A program made the position numbers and the translations under genes. DNA of 64,000 nt from Ferrimonas sediminum (GTDB lineage: Bacteria > Pseudomonadota > Gammaproteobacteria > Enterobacterales > Shewanellaceae): the NCBI RefSeq assembly GCF_900100175.1, contig NZ_FNEM01000001.1, forward strand, positions 434,001 through 498,000, written 5' to 3'. The notes under the pieces are model-generated. The model had not been told where the DNA came from, ran no database searches, and worked only from the letters and a program-made list of their open reading frames with translations. This document shows positions 34,102 through 43,196 of this stretch, in pieces; within the stretch, counting starts at the first letter, position 1, and each line of letters opens with the position of its first letter.

Positions 34102-34133
34102 TAAAAAAACCTGGCCATGGCCAGGTTTTTTTT
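34102..34133. terminator. Terminator downstream of accC (bidirectional)
   Basis: A 20-bp perfect palindrome (aacctggcca/tggccaggtt) is flanked by seven A residues on the left and a T run on the right. It lies 16 bases past the accC stop on the minus strand. Confidence 0.87.
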
Positions 34134-34148
34134 GGGGGGGAAGCGGGA

Positions 34149-35489
34149 TTACAGACCCAGCTTCTTCTCCAGGTAGTGGATGTTGGTGCCACCGTTCTGG
34201 AAGTTCTCGTCCGCCATGATTCTTTGCTGCAGCGGTACGTTGGTCTTGATGCCGTCCACCACCAGTTCGCGCAGGGCGTTCTTCATGCGGGCGATGGCGA
34301 TGTCGCGATTTTCCCCATAGGTGATCAGCTTGCCGATCATGGAGTCATAATGCGGCGGCACCTTGTAGCCGGCATAGATGTGGGAGTCCCAGCGAATCCC
34401 CATGCCACCCGGAGGGTGGAAGCGCTCGATGTTGCCCGGGGACGGAATAAAGCTGTCCGGATCCTCGGCGTTGATGCGGCACTCTACCGCATGGCCACGG
34501 ACAATCACCTGCTCCTGGGTAATGGACAAAGGCTGGCCGGCGGCAATGCGCAGCTGCTCTTTGATCAGATCCACGCCGGTGACCATCTCGGTGACCGGGT
34601 GCTCCACCTGAATCCGGGTGTTCATCTCGATAAAGTAGAACTCGCCGTTTTCATACAGGAACTCAAAGGTGCCGGCACCGCGGTAGTTGATGTCGATGCA
34701 GGCTTTGGCACAGCGTTCACCGATGAATTTACGCATCTCTTCGGTGATGCCCGGCGCTGGTGCTTCTTCAACCACTTTCTGGTGGCGACGCTGCATGGAG
34801 CAGTCGCGCTCGGCCAGGTGGATGGCGTTGCCTTGGCCGTCGGCCAGAACCTGGACTTCGATGTGGCGTGGATTCTCCAGGAACTTCTCCATGTAAACCA
34901 TGCTGTTACCAAAGAAGCTGCCCGCTTCTGACTGGGTAATGGCAATGGCTTCCAGCAGTTCACTCTCCTGGCGGACCACCCGCATGCCTCGACCACCACC
35001 ACCACCGGCGGCTTTGATGATCACCGGGTAGCCGATGCGCTTGGCGATCTGAATATTGGTCTTGGTGTCGTCGCCCAGCGGGCCATCGGAACCAGGAACG
35101 CAGGGGACACCGGCTTTCTTCATGGCGGTAATGGCCGATACTTTGTCACCCATCAGGCGAATCACTTCCGGTGACGGGCCGATAAAGATGTAGCCGCTCT
35201 TCTCCACCTGTTCGGCGAAGTCGGCATTCTCGGCCAAGAAGCCATAACCGGGATGGATGGCGATGGCATCGGTCACTTCGGCGGCGGAGATGATGGCCGG
35301 AATGTCCAGGTAGCTTTCGGTTGCCGGAGCACGACCGATGCAGATGGTTTCATCGGCCAGCAGTACGTGTTTCAGATCCCGGTCGGCGGTGGAGTGCACC
35401 GCCACGGTTTTGATCCCAAGTTCGCGACAGGCGCGCAGAATTCGCAGAGCGATTTCACCGCGGTTCGCAATAACCACTTTGTCCAACAT
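34149..35489 (-). CDS. accC: Biotin carboxylase subunit of acetyl-CoA carboxylase
   Basis: AccC carboxylates the biotin of BCCP with bicarbonate and ATP, the first step of fatty acid synthesis. The 446-residue protein has the typical start [18 protein letters not shown], the ATP-grasp glycine loop [33 protein letters not shown] and the catalytic region [18 protein letters not shown]. It follows accB by ten bases in the usual accBC order. Confidence 0.97.
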   Translation of the reverse strand: MLDKVVIANRGEIALRILRACRELGIKTVAVHSTADRDLKHVLLADETICIGRAPATESYLDIPAIISAAEVTDAIAIHPGYGFLAENADFAEQVEKSGYIFIGPSPEVIRLMGDKVSAITAMKKAGVPCVPGSDGPLGDDTKTNIQIAKRIGYPVIIKAAGGGGGRGMRVVRQESELLEAIAITQSEAGSFFGNSMVYMEKFLENPRHIEVQVLADGQGNAIHLAERDCSMQRRHQKVVEEAPAPGITEEMRKFIGERCAKACIDINYRGAGTFEFLYENGEFYFIEMNTRIQVEHPVTEMVTGVDLIKEQLRIAAGQPLSITQEQVIVRGHAVECRINAEDPDSFIPSPGNIERFHPPGGMGIRWDSHIYAGYKVPPHYDSMIGKLITYGENRDIAIARMKNALRELVVDGIKTNVPLQQRIMADENFQNGGTNIHYLEKKLGL

Positions 35490-35499
35490 GGCGGATTCC

Positions 35500-35949
35500 T
35501 TACTCGATGATGAACAGAGGTTCGTCGAACTCTACGGACTCGCCGTTTTCGATCAGAATCTGCTTCACCACACCGGATTTGTCGGATTCAATCTGGTTCA
35601 TCATCTTCATCGCTTCGATGATGCACAGGGTATCGCCGGCGGCAACGGTATCGCCCACTTCAACGAACGGCTTGGCGGCCGGGCTGGCGGCACGGTAGAA
35701 GGTACCGACCATTGGCGACTTGACCGCGTGACCATCGATGGCAGCGGCGGCAGGTGCTGCTGCCGGGGAGGCGGCTACCGGAGCGGCGGCAACCGGTGCC
35801 GGCTCGGCAACCGCGTAGGTGGCCGGGGCGACTGGGGCGTTGCCAGTACGACAGATGCGTACGGATTCTTCACCTTCGGAGATCTCCAGCTCGGCAATAC
35901 CGGATTCCTGCACCAGTTCGATCAATTTTTTGATTTTACGAATATCCAT
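35500..35949 (-). CDS. accB: Biotin carboxyl carrier protein (BCCP)
   Basis: The 149-residue protein has an N-terminal helical part ([20 protein letters not shown]), an Ala/Pro-rich flexible linker (about 38-70) and a C-terminal biotinyl domain with the target Lys115 in the motif EAMKMMN. It carries CO2 from AccC to the carboxyltransferase. It lies between aroQ and accC on one strand, the standard gammaproteobacterial order. Confidence 0.96.
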   Translation of the reverse strand: MDIRKIKKLIELVQESGIAELEISEGEESVRICRTGNAPVAPATYAVAEPAPVAAAPVAASPAAAPAAAAIDGHAVKSPMVGTFYRAASPAAKPFVEVGDTVAAGDTLCIIEAMKMMNQIESDKSGVVKQILIENGESVEFDEPLFIIE

Positions 35950-35979
35950 AATGGTTCTCTTATTTTAGCTCTGTACGTA

Positions 35980-36426
35980 CTAGCTAGCACGATTCAAATA
36001 GTTAGCCGCACTTTGTAGTGCAAATTGATAACCGTCCGCACCCAGACCGCAAATCACTCCAACGGCGACGTCGGAAAAGTAGGAGTGATGACGAAACGCT
36101 TCCCGGGCATGGACGTTAGATAGGTGTACTTCGATAAAGGGCGTGGATACCGACAACAGGGCGTCACGCAGGGCGACACTGGTGTGGGTAAAGGCCGCGG
36201 GGTTGATGATGATAAAATCCACCTCGGTGTGGTGGATGGCATCGATCAGTTCCGCTTCGGAGTTGCTTTGGATATGGCTCAGGCTAAGCTGATGATTTTC
36301 AGCGGATTTGGTCAGACCAGTTACGATGTCATTCAGGGTCTGGTGACCGTAGTGACCCGGTTCCCGTCGCCCCAACATGTTCAAATTCGGGCCATTTACC
36401 AGCAATATCCGCTTTTGCTTCGCCAT
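35980..36426 (-). CDS. aroQ: 3-dehydroquinate dehydratase, type II
   Basis: AroQ dehydrates 3-dehydroquinate to 3-dehydroshikimate in the shikimate pathway. I start at ATG 36426; a longer frame to 36468 begins with residues foreign to the family. The 148-residue protein has [21 protein letters not shown] with the catalytic Tyr26, [20 protein letters not shown] and [20 protein letters not shown]. Type II enzymes are dodecamers of this size. It is the first gene of aroQ-accB-accC. Confidence 0.95.
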   Translation of the reverse strand: MAKQKRILLVNGPNLNMLGRREPGHYGHQTLNDIVTGLTKSAENHQLSLSHIQSNSEAELIDAIHHTEVDFIIINPAAFTHTSVALRDALLSVSTPFIEVHLSNVHAREAFRHHSYFSDVAVGVICGLGADGYQFALQSAANYLNRAS

Positions 36427-36620
36427 TTTGCGTCTATCCTCTGCGAAAAAGTATCTAACTTCGGTCAATGTTATTAGGAGCCAAAGTGAGTTACTTAGTT
36501 CCGCCCTAGAAAGTGGTTTTTTTCCATTATAACGACATCAATGAAAATGGCAGCATTTTACTGGTCTAATCACGTGAGATTGCCACACTGTTTCCCTGGT
36601 TCGAGTCGGTCTTACCCGGC

Positions 36621-37040
36621 TTAATCGTTGCCCGGCGCGCGGCGCATCTGCTTGCGCTGGCTGTGCTGCTTTTTGGCGTCGAGGCGTTTACGGACACTGG
36701 AGCGGGTGGGGCGGGTGGCGTGGCGGGTTTTGGGGCGAAATGCGGCGGCGACCAGCAGGGCTCGCAGACGCTCGAGGGCGTCCTGGCGGTTCATCTCCTG
36801 GCTGCGATGTTGCTGAGCCTTGATCAGGATCTTGCCGCCGGCGGTGATGTTGGCATGGGAGCGGTTGTCCAGTGCCTGTTTATAGCTGTCCGGCAGCACC
36901 TTGGAGTTGCGATAGTCAAACACCAGTTGAATTGCCGTCGACACCTTGTTGACGTGCTGTCCCCCCGGACCCGAGGCCCGAATTGCTTGAAACTCAAGCT
37001 CGCTATCTGGGATGGTTAGGCGGTTGGAGATCACTAACAT
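36621..37040 (-). CDS. arfB: Alternative ribosome-rescue factor ArfB (YaeJ)
   Basis: ArfB hydrolyses peptidyl-tRNA on ribosomes stalled without a stop codon. The 139-residue protein has the class I release-factor motif GPGGQHVNKVSTAIQL (GGQ at 26-28) and a very basic C-terminal tail (RSSVRKRLDAKKQHSQRKQMRR), which in the family enters the empty mRNA channel. Its length agrees with the family. It is monocistronic. Confidence 0.94.
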   Translation of the reverse strand: MLVISNRLTIPDSELEFQAIRASGPGGQHVNKVSTAIQLVFDYRNSKVLPDSYKQALDNRSHANITAGGKILIKAQQHRSQEMNRQDALERLRALLVAAAFRPKTRHATRPTRSSVRKRLDAKKQHSQRKQMRRAPGND

Positions 37041-37110
37041 GCTGGCACGATCATGGTTGAGGCTGGTGTTTCAGTATACCAGCTTGCGTCCGCCACCGGG
37101 GCCTGGGCAC

Positions 37111-37136
37111 AAAAAAGGCAGCAAGGGGATGCTGCC
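37111..37136 (-). terminator. Terminator of the DUF2057 gene
   Basis: The stem ggcagca/tgctgcc with a six-base loop has six A residues on its left side, which read as a T-tract on the minus strand, 32 bases past the DUF2057 stop. Confidence 0.8.
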
Positions 37137-37167
37137 TGTTTGAATGGCGGAATGGTTAGCGGGCAGA

Positions 37168-37587
37168 TCAATCTGCCAACAGGGCCGTCACCGCCCCATT
37201 GCCGATATAGGCTTGATACGCGATCTGCTGATCGTCTTGTTGAATGGTAAATTTCGGCTTTTTGGCGAAGGCCTTGGCGTCCTTCAGGTGGTACGGAATG
37301 TCGGCGTTCAGGTTGTAGTTGGATTGGCCGTCGGTGGTGAAGACCACATAGATGGGCTTGGACACCACGGTTTCGTGCAGATTTCGTTGACCGATGTAGG
37401 GGTTGGCATAGCGCAGGGTGACCACTTGCTTGCCCGCGTCCAACTCCAGAGTGGTGGCATGGGCGGAAACCGGTTGGCCATTGACGTCGGTGGCGTAGAA
37501 ACCTTTTGGCAGTTCCAGAGAGGTTGCGGAGGCCGTGGCAGATAACACCAGAGCAGCGGCCAGAGTGGCCAGAGGCAGTTTGCGCAT
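37168..37587 (-). CDS. DUF2057 (YccT-like) exported protein
   Basis: ATG 37587 starts a Sec signal peptide (MRKLPLATLAAALVLSATASA). The 139-residue product follows the DUF2057 pattern: LELPKGFYATDVNGQPVS, TTLELDAGKQVVTLRYANPY, KPIYVVFTTDGQSNYNLN and a closing FTIQQDDQQIAYQ. Family members are periplasmic and uncharacterised; E. coli YccT (CsgI) has been linked to curli control. Frames further upstream are not supported by a ribosome site. Confidence 0.83.
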   Translation of the reverse strand: MRKLPLATLAAALVLSATASATSLELPKGFYATDVNGQPVSAHATTLELDAGKQVVTLRYANPYIGQRNLHETVVSKPIYVVFTTDGQSNYNLNADIPYHLKDAKAFAKKPKFTIQQDDQQIAYQAYIGNGAVTALLAD

Positions 37588-37999
37588 ATAGATACTCCTT
37601 CCTTCATTTAGCGCCTGTGGCTCCGCCGGGGAATCCCTGCAGGAGCCGGTGAGCCGCACCCCGGAGCCAGTGACGATCCGGTCAATGGCTGTCGCCGGGA
37701 GGGGGTATTATGTTATGAGTCCCCCTTTGCGACTTTGCTTATGTTTTACCATTAGGTTACGCAAAAGTGAACTCCCGCCCGACTATATCCGGCAAATCAA
37801 ATGTTAAATCTATAGAATGTTCTGCCTAATGGTGATTAAAAGGCAGGATCTATAAAATCTGTTGTGCTGGGTCGCAGCACTGCTGGTGACTGAGCAGGAA
37901 AAAAGTGACATTGTTCTAAATTTTAACATTTTCTGTTACTTTCAACGCCTAAATCGCTGGGGACTAATCAACAGCGCCACCGTTTTAAAGGAACTCAGA
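37588..37999. other. Divergent 412-bp intergenic region
   Basis: It lies between the DUF2057 gene and the patatin-like gene and should hold both promoters. The right half is AT-rich, with one inverted repeat (ctgcct/aggcag, 37822-37845). I see no gene or recognised operator. Confidence 0.45.
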
Positions 38000-39043
38000 G
38001 TGAACGCATTACGGATCCTCGCCGGGCGGCATGCCCGTGACCAGATTGCACAGCAAGGCCTACAGCCGGCCCTGTTCGATCGCTTTATTGCTGCCTCTGG
38101 CGGCCCTAAATGGTTGCCACTGGCGGCGCTGGATCGCCACCTTCTGACTCAGTGGGTGCCCCGGGAACAACCGATGGAGTTGCTGGGCACCTCCTCCGGT
38201 GGCTGGCGCTGCGCCGCCCTGTGCCATCCTCAGCCCGAAGCTGCTCATCAGCGCCTGCAGCAGGCTTACATCAATCAGCGTTATGAGCAGTACCCGAGTG
38301 AGCAGGAGGTGCGGGATAACTGCCTCGGCATCATCGATGCCCTGGTGGCCGAGGCCGGACTGGCGGCGCTGTTGGCCCAGCCGACGCGGACATTGAATCT
38401 CATCGCCTGCCGCTGGAGGGGGATGCGCAACCACAGCCGCCCCCGGCAACTGGCAAACCTGGGCCTGACAGCACTGGTGAACCTGGTCAGCCGTTCCGGC
38501 CTGGAGCTGTTGTGGGAGCGTTGGTTGTTCTCTGCCGGTGGCGCGGCGTTCGAGCCGTTGGGCGGGCTGACCACCCACCCCGCCAGGCTGACGCCCGCCA
38601 ATCTGGAGGCGACCCTGCTGGCCACCGGCAGTATCCCGATGTTGTCGCCGGGTGAGTTGGATATCGACGGAGCCCGGCCGGGGCGCTACATGGATGGGGG
38701 GATTACCGATTACCACCTGGATTTTCCGGTGCTCGGTCAGGGGAAGCTGGTGTTGTATCCGCACTTTAACCCGTTTGTGTTACCGGGGTGGTTCGATAAA
38801 TCGCTGAAGTGGCGACGGGCCGGTGCCAACCTCAGCAATGTGGTGCTGCTGGTGCCTAGCCCTGAGTTTGTTGCCGGCCTGCCGGCGGCGAGGATTCCGG
38901 ATCGGGGCGATTTCAAACGTTACGGTAATGAACAGCGCATCGAGTCGTGGAACCGTTGTTGCCAGCAGGGGCAGGCTCTGGTGAGTGCGTTTCAGCAGGC
39001 GGTTGCCGAGGGGCGCCAGGTTGAAATCGAAAAGTTAGATTAA
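38000..39043 (+). CDS. Patatin-like phospholipase family protein
   Basis: GTG 38000 is chosen because aaagga lies eight bases upstream and the family sequence begins there. The 347-residue protein has an oxyanion-type segment FIAASGGPKWLPLAALD, the nucleophile elbow GTSSGGWR (Ser65), and the Asp of the dyad in YMDGGITDYHL. It looks like a cytosolic or peripheral serine lipase/acyl hydrolase. No signal peptide or membrane segment is visible. Substrate unknown. Confidence 0.82.
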   Translation: MNALRILAGRHARDQIAQQGLQPALFDRFIAASGGPKWLPLAALDRHLLTQWVPREQPMELLGTSSGGWRCAALCHPQPEAAHQRLQQAYINQRYEQYPSEQEVRDNCLGIIDALVAEAGLAALLAQPTRTLNLIACRWRGMRNHSRPRQLANLGLTALVNLVSRSGLELLWERWLFSAGGAAFEPLGGLTTHPARLTPANLEATLLATGSIPMLSPGELDIDGARPGRYMDGGITDYHLDFPVLGQGKLVLYPHFNPFVLPGWFDKSLKWRRAGANLSNVVLLVPSPEFVAGLPAARIPDRGDFKRYGNEQRIESWNRCCQQGQALVSAFQQAVAEGRQVEIEKLD

Positions 39044-39072
39044 ATCAAGCGAGAACTATTTCTTTTAATCTA

Positions 39073-39091
39073 AATGATAATTGTTATCATT
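39073..39091 (+). promoter_or_regulatory. Fur box upstream of the DUF2061 gene
   Basis: aatgataattgttatcatt is a 19-bp near-perfect palindrome (8 of 9 arm pairs) and fits the 7-1-7 Fur consensus tgataatNattatca with one mismatch. It ends 29 bp before the DUF2061 ATG. Confidence 0.85.
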
Positions 39092-39120
39092 AGGTCATCC
39101 GCTGTTATCTCAACGAGGCC

Positions 39121-39327
39121 ATGACCATGATTAAGACCCTGAGCTTTGCCGTAATGCACTTTTCCATCGCTTTTACTCTGGTGTACTTGCTGACCGGAAG
39201 CTGGACGTTGGGCGGCCTGGTGGCCATCGTCGAACCCCTGGTGAACACCGTGGCATTCTACTTTCACGACAAGTTCTGGAAACGGAGGGAGTTGCGTCGA
39301 CAGCGTGCCCCCTTGCTGATCGCCTGA
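39121..39327 (+). CDS. DUF2061 small membrane protein, likely Fur-regulated
   Basis: The 68-residue protein has two hydrophobic helices (SFAVMHFSIAFTLVYLLTG and WTLGGLVAIVEPLVNTVAFYF) followed by HDKFWKRRELRRQ, the DUF2061 pattern. Members are small inner-membrane proteins of unknown role. The Fur box just upstream implies expression under iron shortage, so a part in iron homeostasis is a fair inference but nothing in the protein shows iron binding beyond a few His. A second in-frame ATG lies at 39127. Confidence 0.82.
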   Translation: MTMIKTLSFAVMHFSIAFTLVYLLTGSWTLGGLVAIVEPLVNTVAFYFHDKFWKRRELRRQRAPLLIA

Positions 39328-39468
39328 GCTTCGCCGCCGCATCTGAAACCCACCCCTCTTAACAGGGTCTAAACTAGTGGGAGACCAGCGGGCACCGGCC
39401 TTTGGTTTCTGTTCGTTTTCAAACCTCCGGCGCCCGGGTATGCCCCTGTGGTTGTCTGGGAGTTTGGT

Positions 39469-40065
39469 ATGCAACGAATGATTGTCGCCCTGTTACCCAT
39501 CGACAGTCCGGTATTGCCCCAGGGGCGCCGGGAGCTGCGAATGGTCACGCCCGGTCAGAGTCGAGTGGTGGCCGAGCATTTTCGCAACCAGTTGCCACTG
39601 GTGGCCTGTGTGCAGCGGGAAGACGGTCACCCTTTGCCCTGTTACCCCATCGCTGCCGTGGTGGAAATTCTGGATTTTCATCTACTGGATGATGGCTGCC
39701 TGAGTGTGGTGGTCGAGGGGCAACGCAAGTTTACCGTGTCCCAGGCCTGGGCTGAGCCCGACGGGGTGTGGATGGGACAGGGGTTTGTGATGAATAACTG
39801 GCCGTCACTGCCGATGTCACCGCGGTTTGAGTTGCTCAGTGAAGCCTTGCTGAAGTTGTTTGATGCCCGTCCCGAACTGGGGGAGTTGTACGCCGATAAG
39901 CGCCTCAGCGATGCTTGTTGGGTTGGTCAGCGCTGGCTGGAGATCCTGCCGTTGCTGGAGCAGGATACCCAGGAGTTGCTGCAGTCGCCGGATTGCCAAC
40001 GCACCCTGAACTTTATTCTGTCTCTGATCATAAAACCAGAGCTGTATTCATTTCCATCCAGATAG
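39469..40065 (+). CDS. Stand-alone Lon N-terminal-like (substrate-binding) domain protein
   Basis: ATG 39469 follows gggagtttggt. The 198-residue protein resembles the Lon protease substrate-binding domain alone: LLPIDSPVLPQGRRELRMVTPGQSRVV, then IAAVVEILDFHLLDDGCLSVVVEGQRKFTV, and a C-terminal helical bundle (DTQELLQSPDCQRTLNFIL). No AAA+ or peptidase part follows. Proteins of this type are common in gammaproteobacteria and uncharacterised; an adaptor or ligand-binding role is only inferred. Confidence 0.8.
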   Translation: MQRMIVALLPIDSPVLPQGRRELRMVTPGQSRVVAEHFRNQLPLVACVQREDGHPLPCYPIAAVVEILDFHLLDDGCLSVVVEGQRKFTVSQAWAEPDGVWMGQGFVMNNWPSLPMSPRFELLSEALLKLFDARPELGELYADKRLSDACWVGQRWLEILPLLEQDTQELLQSPDCQRTLNFILSLIIKPELYSFPSR

Positions 40066-40193
40066 CGTCGCTGTAACTCTTCAGGCGAAAGTGAATCACT
40101 CTTTGCCAAACTTTACGTTTCCAAAAGGCACCTATACCAAAGGATCGGGTCTACTAGTCGCAGGCTTATCCACTTTTTTGGGAACAGAACACA

Positions 40194-40589
40194 ATGAAAC
40201 ACTGGCTTGTCTCTCTGCCTGCTTTGGCGTTGATCATCGGTTGCAGCAGCCCGGCGGATCGCACGCCGCCCCAAGAGTATTTCTCTTTCGAGGCTGGCCA
40301 GGACGGCTATCTGCATTTCTCTTTGTTTGTTGAAGGGATGGGCGGCAAAGGGGATCGGCAGGCATCAAAAGGCAGTGGTAAGCGGGCTGGCAAAGGCGCA
40401 GGGCGTCGTAACGGCGGTGGCCAGAGTCAACCGGAGCCGCAACAGGAGACCACGGCCTTAAGCGGTCGTCTGGCGGAGCGGGTGGATCATCACCTTCGGC
40501 TCAATGAGTTGTGCGATCAGGGCTACGAGATTGTCGAGCAGCGGCGCCTGTCGGAGGGGGTCGCGATACTGGGAGAGTGTCGATTATGA
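40194..40589 (+). CDS. Hypothetical lipoprotein with basic Gly-rich linker
   Basis: The 131-residue protein has a lipoprotein signal (MKHWLVSLPALALIIGCSS, lipobox LIIGC), a short beta-like segment (EYFSFEAGQDGYLHFSLFVEG), a basic Gly/Lys/Arg-rich region of about 35 residues (GKGDRQASKGSGKRAGKGAG) and a helical end. The basic region may bind an anionic surface such as peptidoglycan or LPS; that is inference. It overlaps the next small frame by four bases (ATGA). No family recognised. Confidence 0.68.
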   Translation: MKHWLVSLPALALIIGCSSPADRTPPQEYFSFEAGQDGYLHFSLFVEGMGGKGDRQASKGSGKRAGKGAGRRNGGGQSQPEPQQETTALSGRLAERVDHHLRLNELCDQGYEIVEQRRLSEGVAILGECRL

Positions 40590-40681
40590 TTCGATTACGA
40601 TGGACCATGGTGTTTGTGATAGTGCTGGCCCTGGCTGCCAGCGCCCGGCTGTTAAGCCAGGCGCTGATGTGGTTGGGTTAG
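40586..40681 (+). CDS. Possible 31-residue single-pass membrane peptide
   Basis: The ATG overlaps the stop of the lipoprotein gene (ATGA), so translation would be coupled. The product has a basic N-terminus (MIRLRWTM) and one hydrophobic helix (VFVIVLALAASARLLSQALMW). Its stop overlaps the dsbD stop on the other strand by four bases. Size leaves doubt that it is real. Confidence 0.45.
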   Translation: MIRLRWTMVFVIVLALAASARLLSQALMWLG

Positions 40682-42441
40682 AGCACCCCATCCAGGTGTG
40701 AGGCGAAGCGACCGGCTTTCATAAACCCGGTAACCCGTTGCTGGGCCAACTCCTGGCCCTGGGTGTCGAAGAACAGAATCGTCGGCAGCCCCAGTACCTG
40801 ATAGTGCTCCTGAACCTCGATGTCGATGGCGTCATTGGCGGTCATGTCCGCCTGCAGCAGCACCATCTGCTCGGTGCGGGCCACCACCTCCGGTTCCGGG
40901 AAGGTGTATTTTTCAAACTCTTTACAGGCGATGCACCAGTCGGCATACAGATCCAGCATCACGGTTTTGCCCGCGGCGTTGGCTTTGGCGACTTCCCGGT
41001 CGATGTCTTCCAGGCTCTTAACCCGAATAAACTCGGTGCCGTGATGGGCAGCGGCGCCCGGTGTGGCCTGCAGCTGGGTAAAGACACCATAGCCGCCGTA
41101 GCCAATGGCTCCGAGCATGGCCACCGCCAGCATCGCATAGCGGCCGGTTTGCATCAGGCTGAAGCGGGTCTTGCGGTTTTCGTGAAGCAGGTAGGCCACA
41201 AAGGCCACGCCCCATACCGCCCACAATAGGTCGGCCACCAGACCGGTCCAGATACGGGTCAGCATCATGATGGACACCGCAATCAGCAGGAAGCCAAAGG
41301 TGTGCTTGATGATGTCCATCCAGGCTCCGGCTCTTGGCAGCAGTTTACCGCCGGAGGTACCCAGCAGCAGCAGCGGTGCCCCCATGCCCATGGACAGGGC
41401 ATACAGAGCCAGGCCACCCAGCATCAGGTCGCCACTCTGGGCTACGTAGATTAGGGCACCGGACAGCGGCGCGGTGGTGCAGGGAGAGGCGACCAGGCCG
41501 GAGATCAGCCCCATGATCAGCACCCCGGTAAAAGAGCCGCCTTTCTGTGAGTTAGAGGCCTGGTTGAGGCGATTTTGCAGTGATGACGGCAACTGCAGGT
41601 TGTAGACACCGAACATCGACAGTGACAACACCACAAACAATACCGCCAGGCCGATAAGAATGGCGGGGTGCTGCAGTGCGGCCTGGTATTTGAGTCCGGC
41701 GGAGGCGACCACCAGCCCCAGGGCCGAATAGGTAATCGCCATCCCCTGCACATAGGTCATGGACAGGGCAAAGGCGCGACCGGTGGACAGCTTTTCACCC
41801 TGGCCAGCGATGATGCCAGTCAGGATGGGGTACATGGGGAACACACAGGGGGTAAAGGCCAGCAGGATGCCGAGGCCAAAAAACGTCAGCAGCACCAGGC
41901 TCAGGTGGCCGTCGGACAGCAGCGCTGCCAGGCTATCCTGTTCGGTGGCCGGCGCCGCAGGCGTGGTTGAGGCCGACGCAGCCGGAGTGATGATGCCGCT
42001 GTTGGCCGCCACTTCCGACAGCAGGATGGTCTGGCGGGTCGGTGGGTAGCACAGCACCTTGTCCAGGCAGCCCTGATAGGTGATGGTGAGTTCGGTGTTG
42101 TTGGCCGCTTGCTTGATCGGCAGTTGCAGGGTGACCCGGTCAAAATAGACCGGCTGTTCGCCAAAGAAATCATCGAAGTGGGACACCGCTTGCGGGTAGA
42201 CCAGCTCACCGACGTCGACATCGCCTTCAACCTTTACCGTAAACCGCTCCTGATAAAGGTAATACCCCTGTTCAGGCATCTCCCAGGTCAGTTCCAGTAC
42301 ATTGTCTTGCTGGGCAAAGTTAAACAGGTACGCCTGATCTACCGGCAGCACCTGGGGCTCCTGATTCAGGAAGGAGAAGTTGGCCGATGCTGTCAGGCTC
42401 ATGAGGAGCAGCGTCGCCAGGGCAAAGAGTCGCTTTGTCAT
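40678..42441 (-). CDS. dsbD: Thiol:disulfide interchange protein DsbD
   Basis: DsbD carries electrons from cytosolic thioredoxin to periplasmic DsbC/DsbG and CcmG. I start at ATG 42441, which opens a signal peptide (MTKRLFALATLLLMSLTASA); a TTG at 42459 is possible. The 587-residue protein has all three parts: the N-terminal immunoglobulin-like domain with Cys pair (GCLDKVLCYPP), an eight-helix core with TPCVFPMYPILTG and SPCTTAPLSGALIY, and a C-terminal thioredoxin domain with DWCIACKEFEKYTFP. DsbD is needed for cytochrome c maturation, which suits a cytochrome-rich genome. Confidence 0.95.
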   Translation of the reverse strand: MTKRLFALATLLLMSLTASANFSFLNQEPQVLPVDQAYLFNFAQQDNVLELTWEMPEQGYYLYQERFTVKVEGDVDVGELVYPQAVSHFDDFFGEQPVYFDRVTLQLPIKQAANNTELTITYQGCLDKVLCYPPTRQTILLSEVAANSGIITPAASASTTPAAPATEQDSLAALLSDGHLSLVLLTFFGLGILLAFTPCVFPMYPILTGIIAGQGEKLSTGRAFALSMTYVQGMAITYSALGLVVASAGLKYQAALQHPAILIGLAVLFVVLSLSMFGVYNLQLPSSLQNRLNQASNSQKGGSFTGVLIMGLISGLVASPCTTAPLSGALIYVAQSGDLMLGGLALYALSMGMGAPLLLLGTSGGKLLPRAGAWMDIIKHTFGFLLIAVSIMMLTRIWTGLVADLLWAVWGVAFVAYLLHENRKTRFSLMQTGRYAMLAVAMLGAIGYGGYGVFTQLQATPGAAAHHGTEFIRVKSLEDIDREVAKANAAGKTVMLDLYADWCIACKEFEKYTFPEPEVVARTEQMVLLQADMTANDAIDIEVQEHYQVLGLPTILFFDTQGQELAQQRVTGFMKAGRFASHLDGVL

Positions 42442-42670
42442 TGTCAGTGTAATGTCCAATAATCGGTGTAGGGGTCATTACCCGAGGTACGGGCAATAGC
42501 CTGCGCATCTGCATTGTCAACGCCATTATGGCCCGTTTGGGTGGGCTTACTGTAAAGGATCCACCCGGTGGCTGCATTGATAAATGTAACAGTGCATGAA
42601 CGCCGACTTGAAAATAGACCGGGGAAACCCCATTTGAGTTTCTGACAACAACCGTATTTGTGAGGCCTGT

Positions 42671-43171
42671 GTGGTTTTTTATCTGTTTCTGCTGTTTGCC
42701 ATCATGCCCATCATCGAGATTTCGGTGCTGATTCAGGTCGGTACCGCCCTGGGGGCGCCGACCACCATTGCCCTGGTGTTGGTCACCGCAGCGGTGGGCG
42801 CGTCTCTGGTTCGCAGCCAGGGCCTGAGCACCCTGATGGAGGTGCGAAACCGAATGAACCGGGGTGAGTTGCCCGGTACCCAGATCATGGAAGCGATGTT
42901 GCTGGCGGTGGCGGGCGTGTTGCTGGTTACACCGGGTTTCGTGACCGATTTCCTCGGTCTGCTGGTGCTGACGCCGTTCACCCGTAAGCGCCTGGCGACC
43001 TGGTTACTGAGCCGGGTGCAGGTGCGCACCATTCATGGCCAGGGTTTCGGCGCCGAGTTTCATCAACAGCAGGATCCGTTTCAGCAACAGGATCCGTTCC
43101 AGCGACCCCAGCAGCCTCGGGATCTGGATGGCAAGTCCACCATTGAAGGCGAGTATGAGCGCAAAGACTGA
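42671..43171 (+). CDS. fxsA: FxsA-family inner-membrane protein
   Basis: GTG 42671 with gagg six bases upstream starts a 166-residue protein that has the FxsA pattern: PIIEISVLIQVGTALG, a Gly/Ala-rich segment TIALVLVTAAVGASLVRSQGLST, LPGTQIMEAMLLAVAGVLLVTPGFVTDFLGLL. In E. coli FxsA lowers exclusion of phage T7 by the F plasmid when overproduced. The C-terminal tail has a short duplication (QQQDPFQQQDPF). It is divergent from dsbD; in many gammaproteobacteria fxsA lies just upstream of groES, here the MATE gene is between. Confidence 0.9.
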   Translation: MVFYLFLLFAIMPIIEISVLIQVGTALGAPTTIALVLVTAAVGASLVRSQGLSTLMEVRNRMNRGELPGTQIMEAMLLAVAGVLLVTPGFVTDFLGLLVLTPFTRKRLATWLLSRVQVRTIHGQGFGAEFHQQQDPFQQQDPFQRPQQPRDLDGKSTIEGEYERKD

Positions 43172-43196
43172 TAAACAGACCGCGGGTCGGTTTATC
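43170..43196 (+). other. Hairpin immediately after fxsA
   Basis: gataaacagacc and ggtcggtttatc pair over 12 positions with one A-G mismatch and a three-base loop. There is no T-tract. A second 6-bp hairpin (atagcc/ggctat) follows at 43203. Confidence 0.45.
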
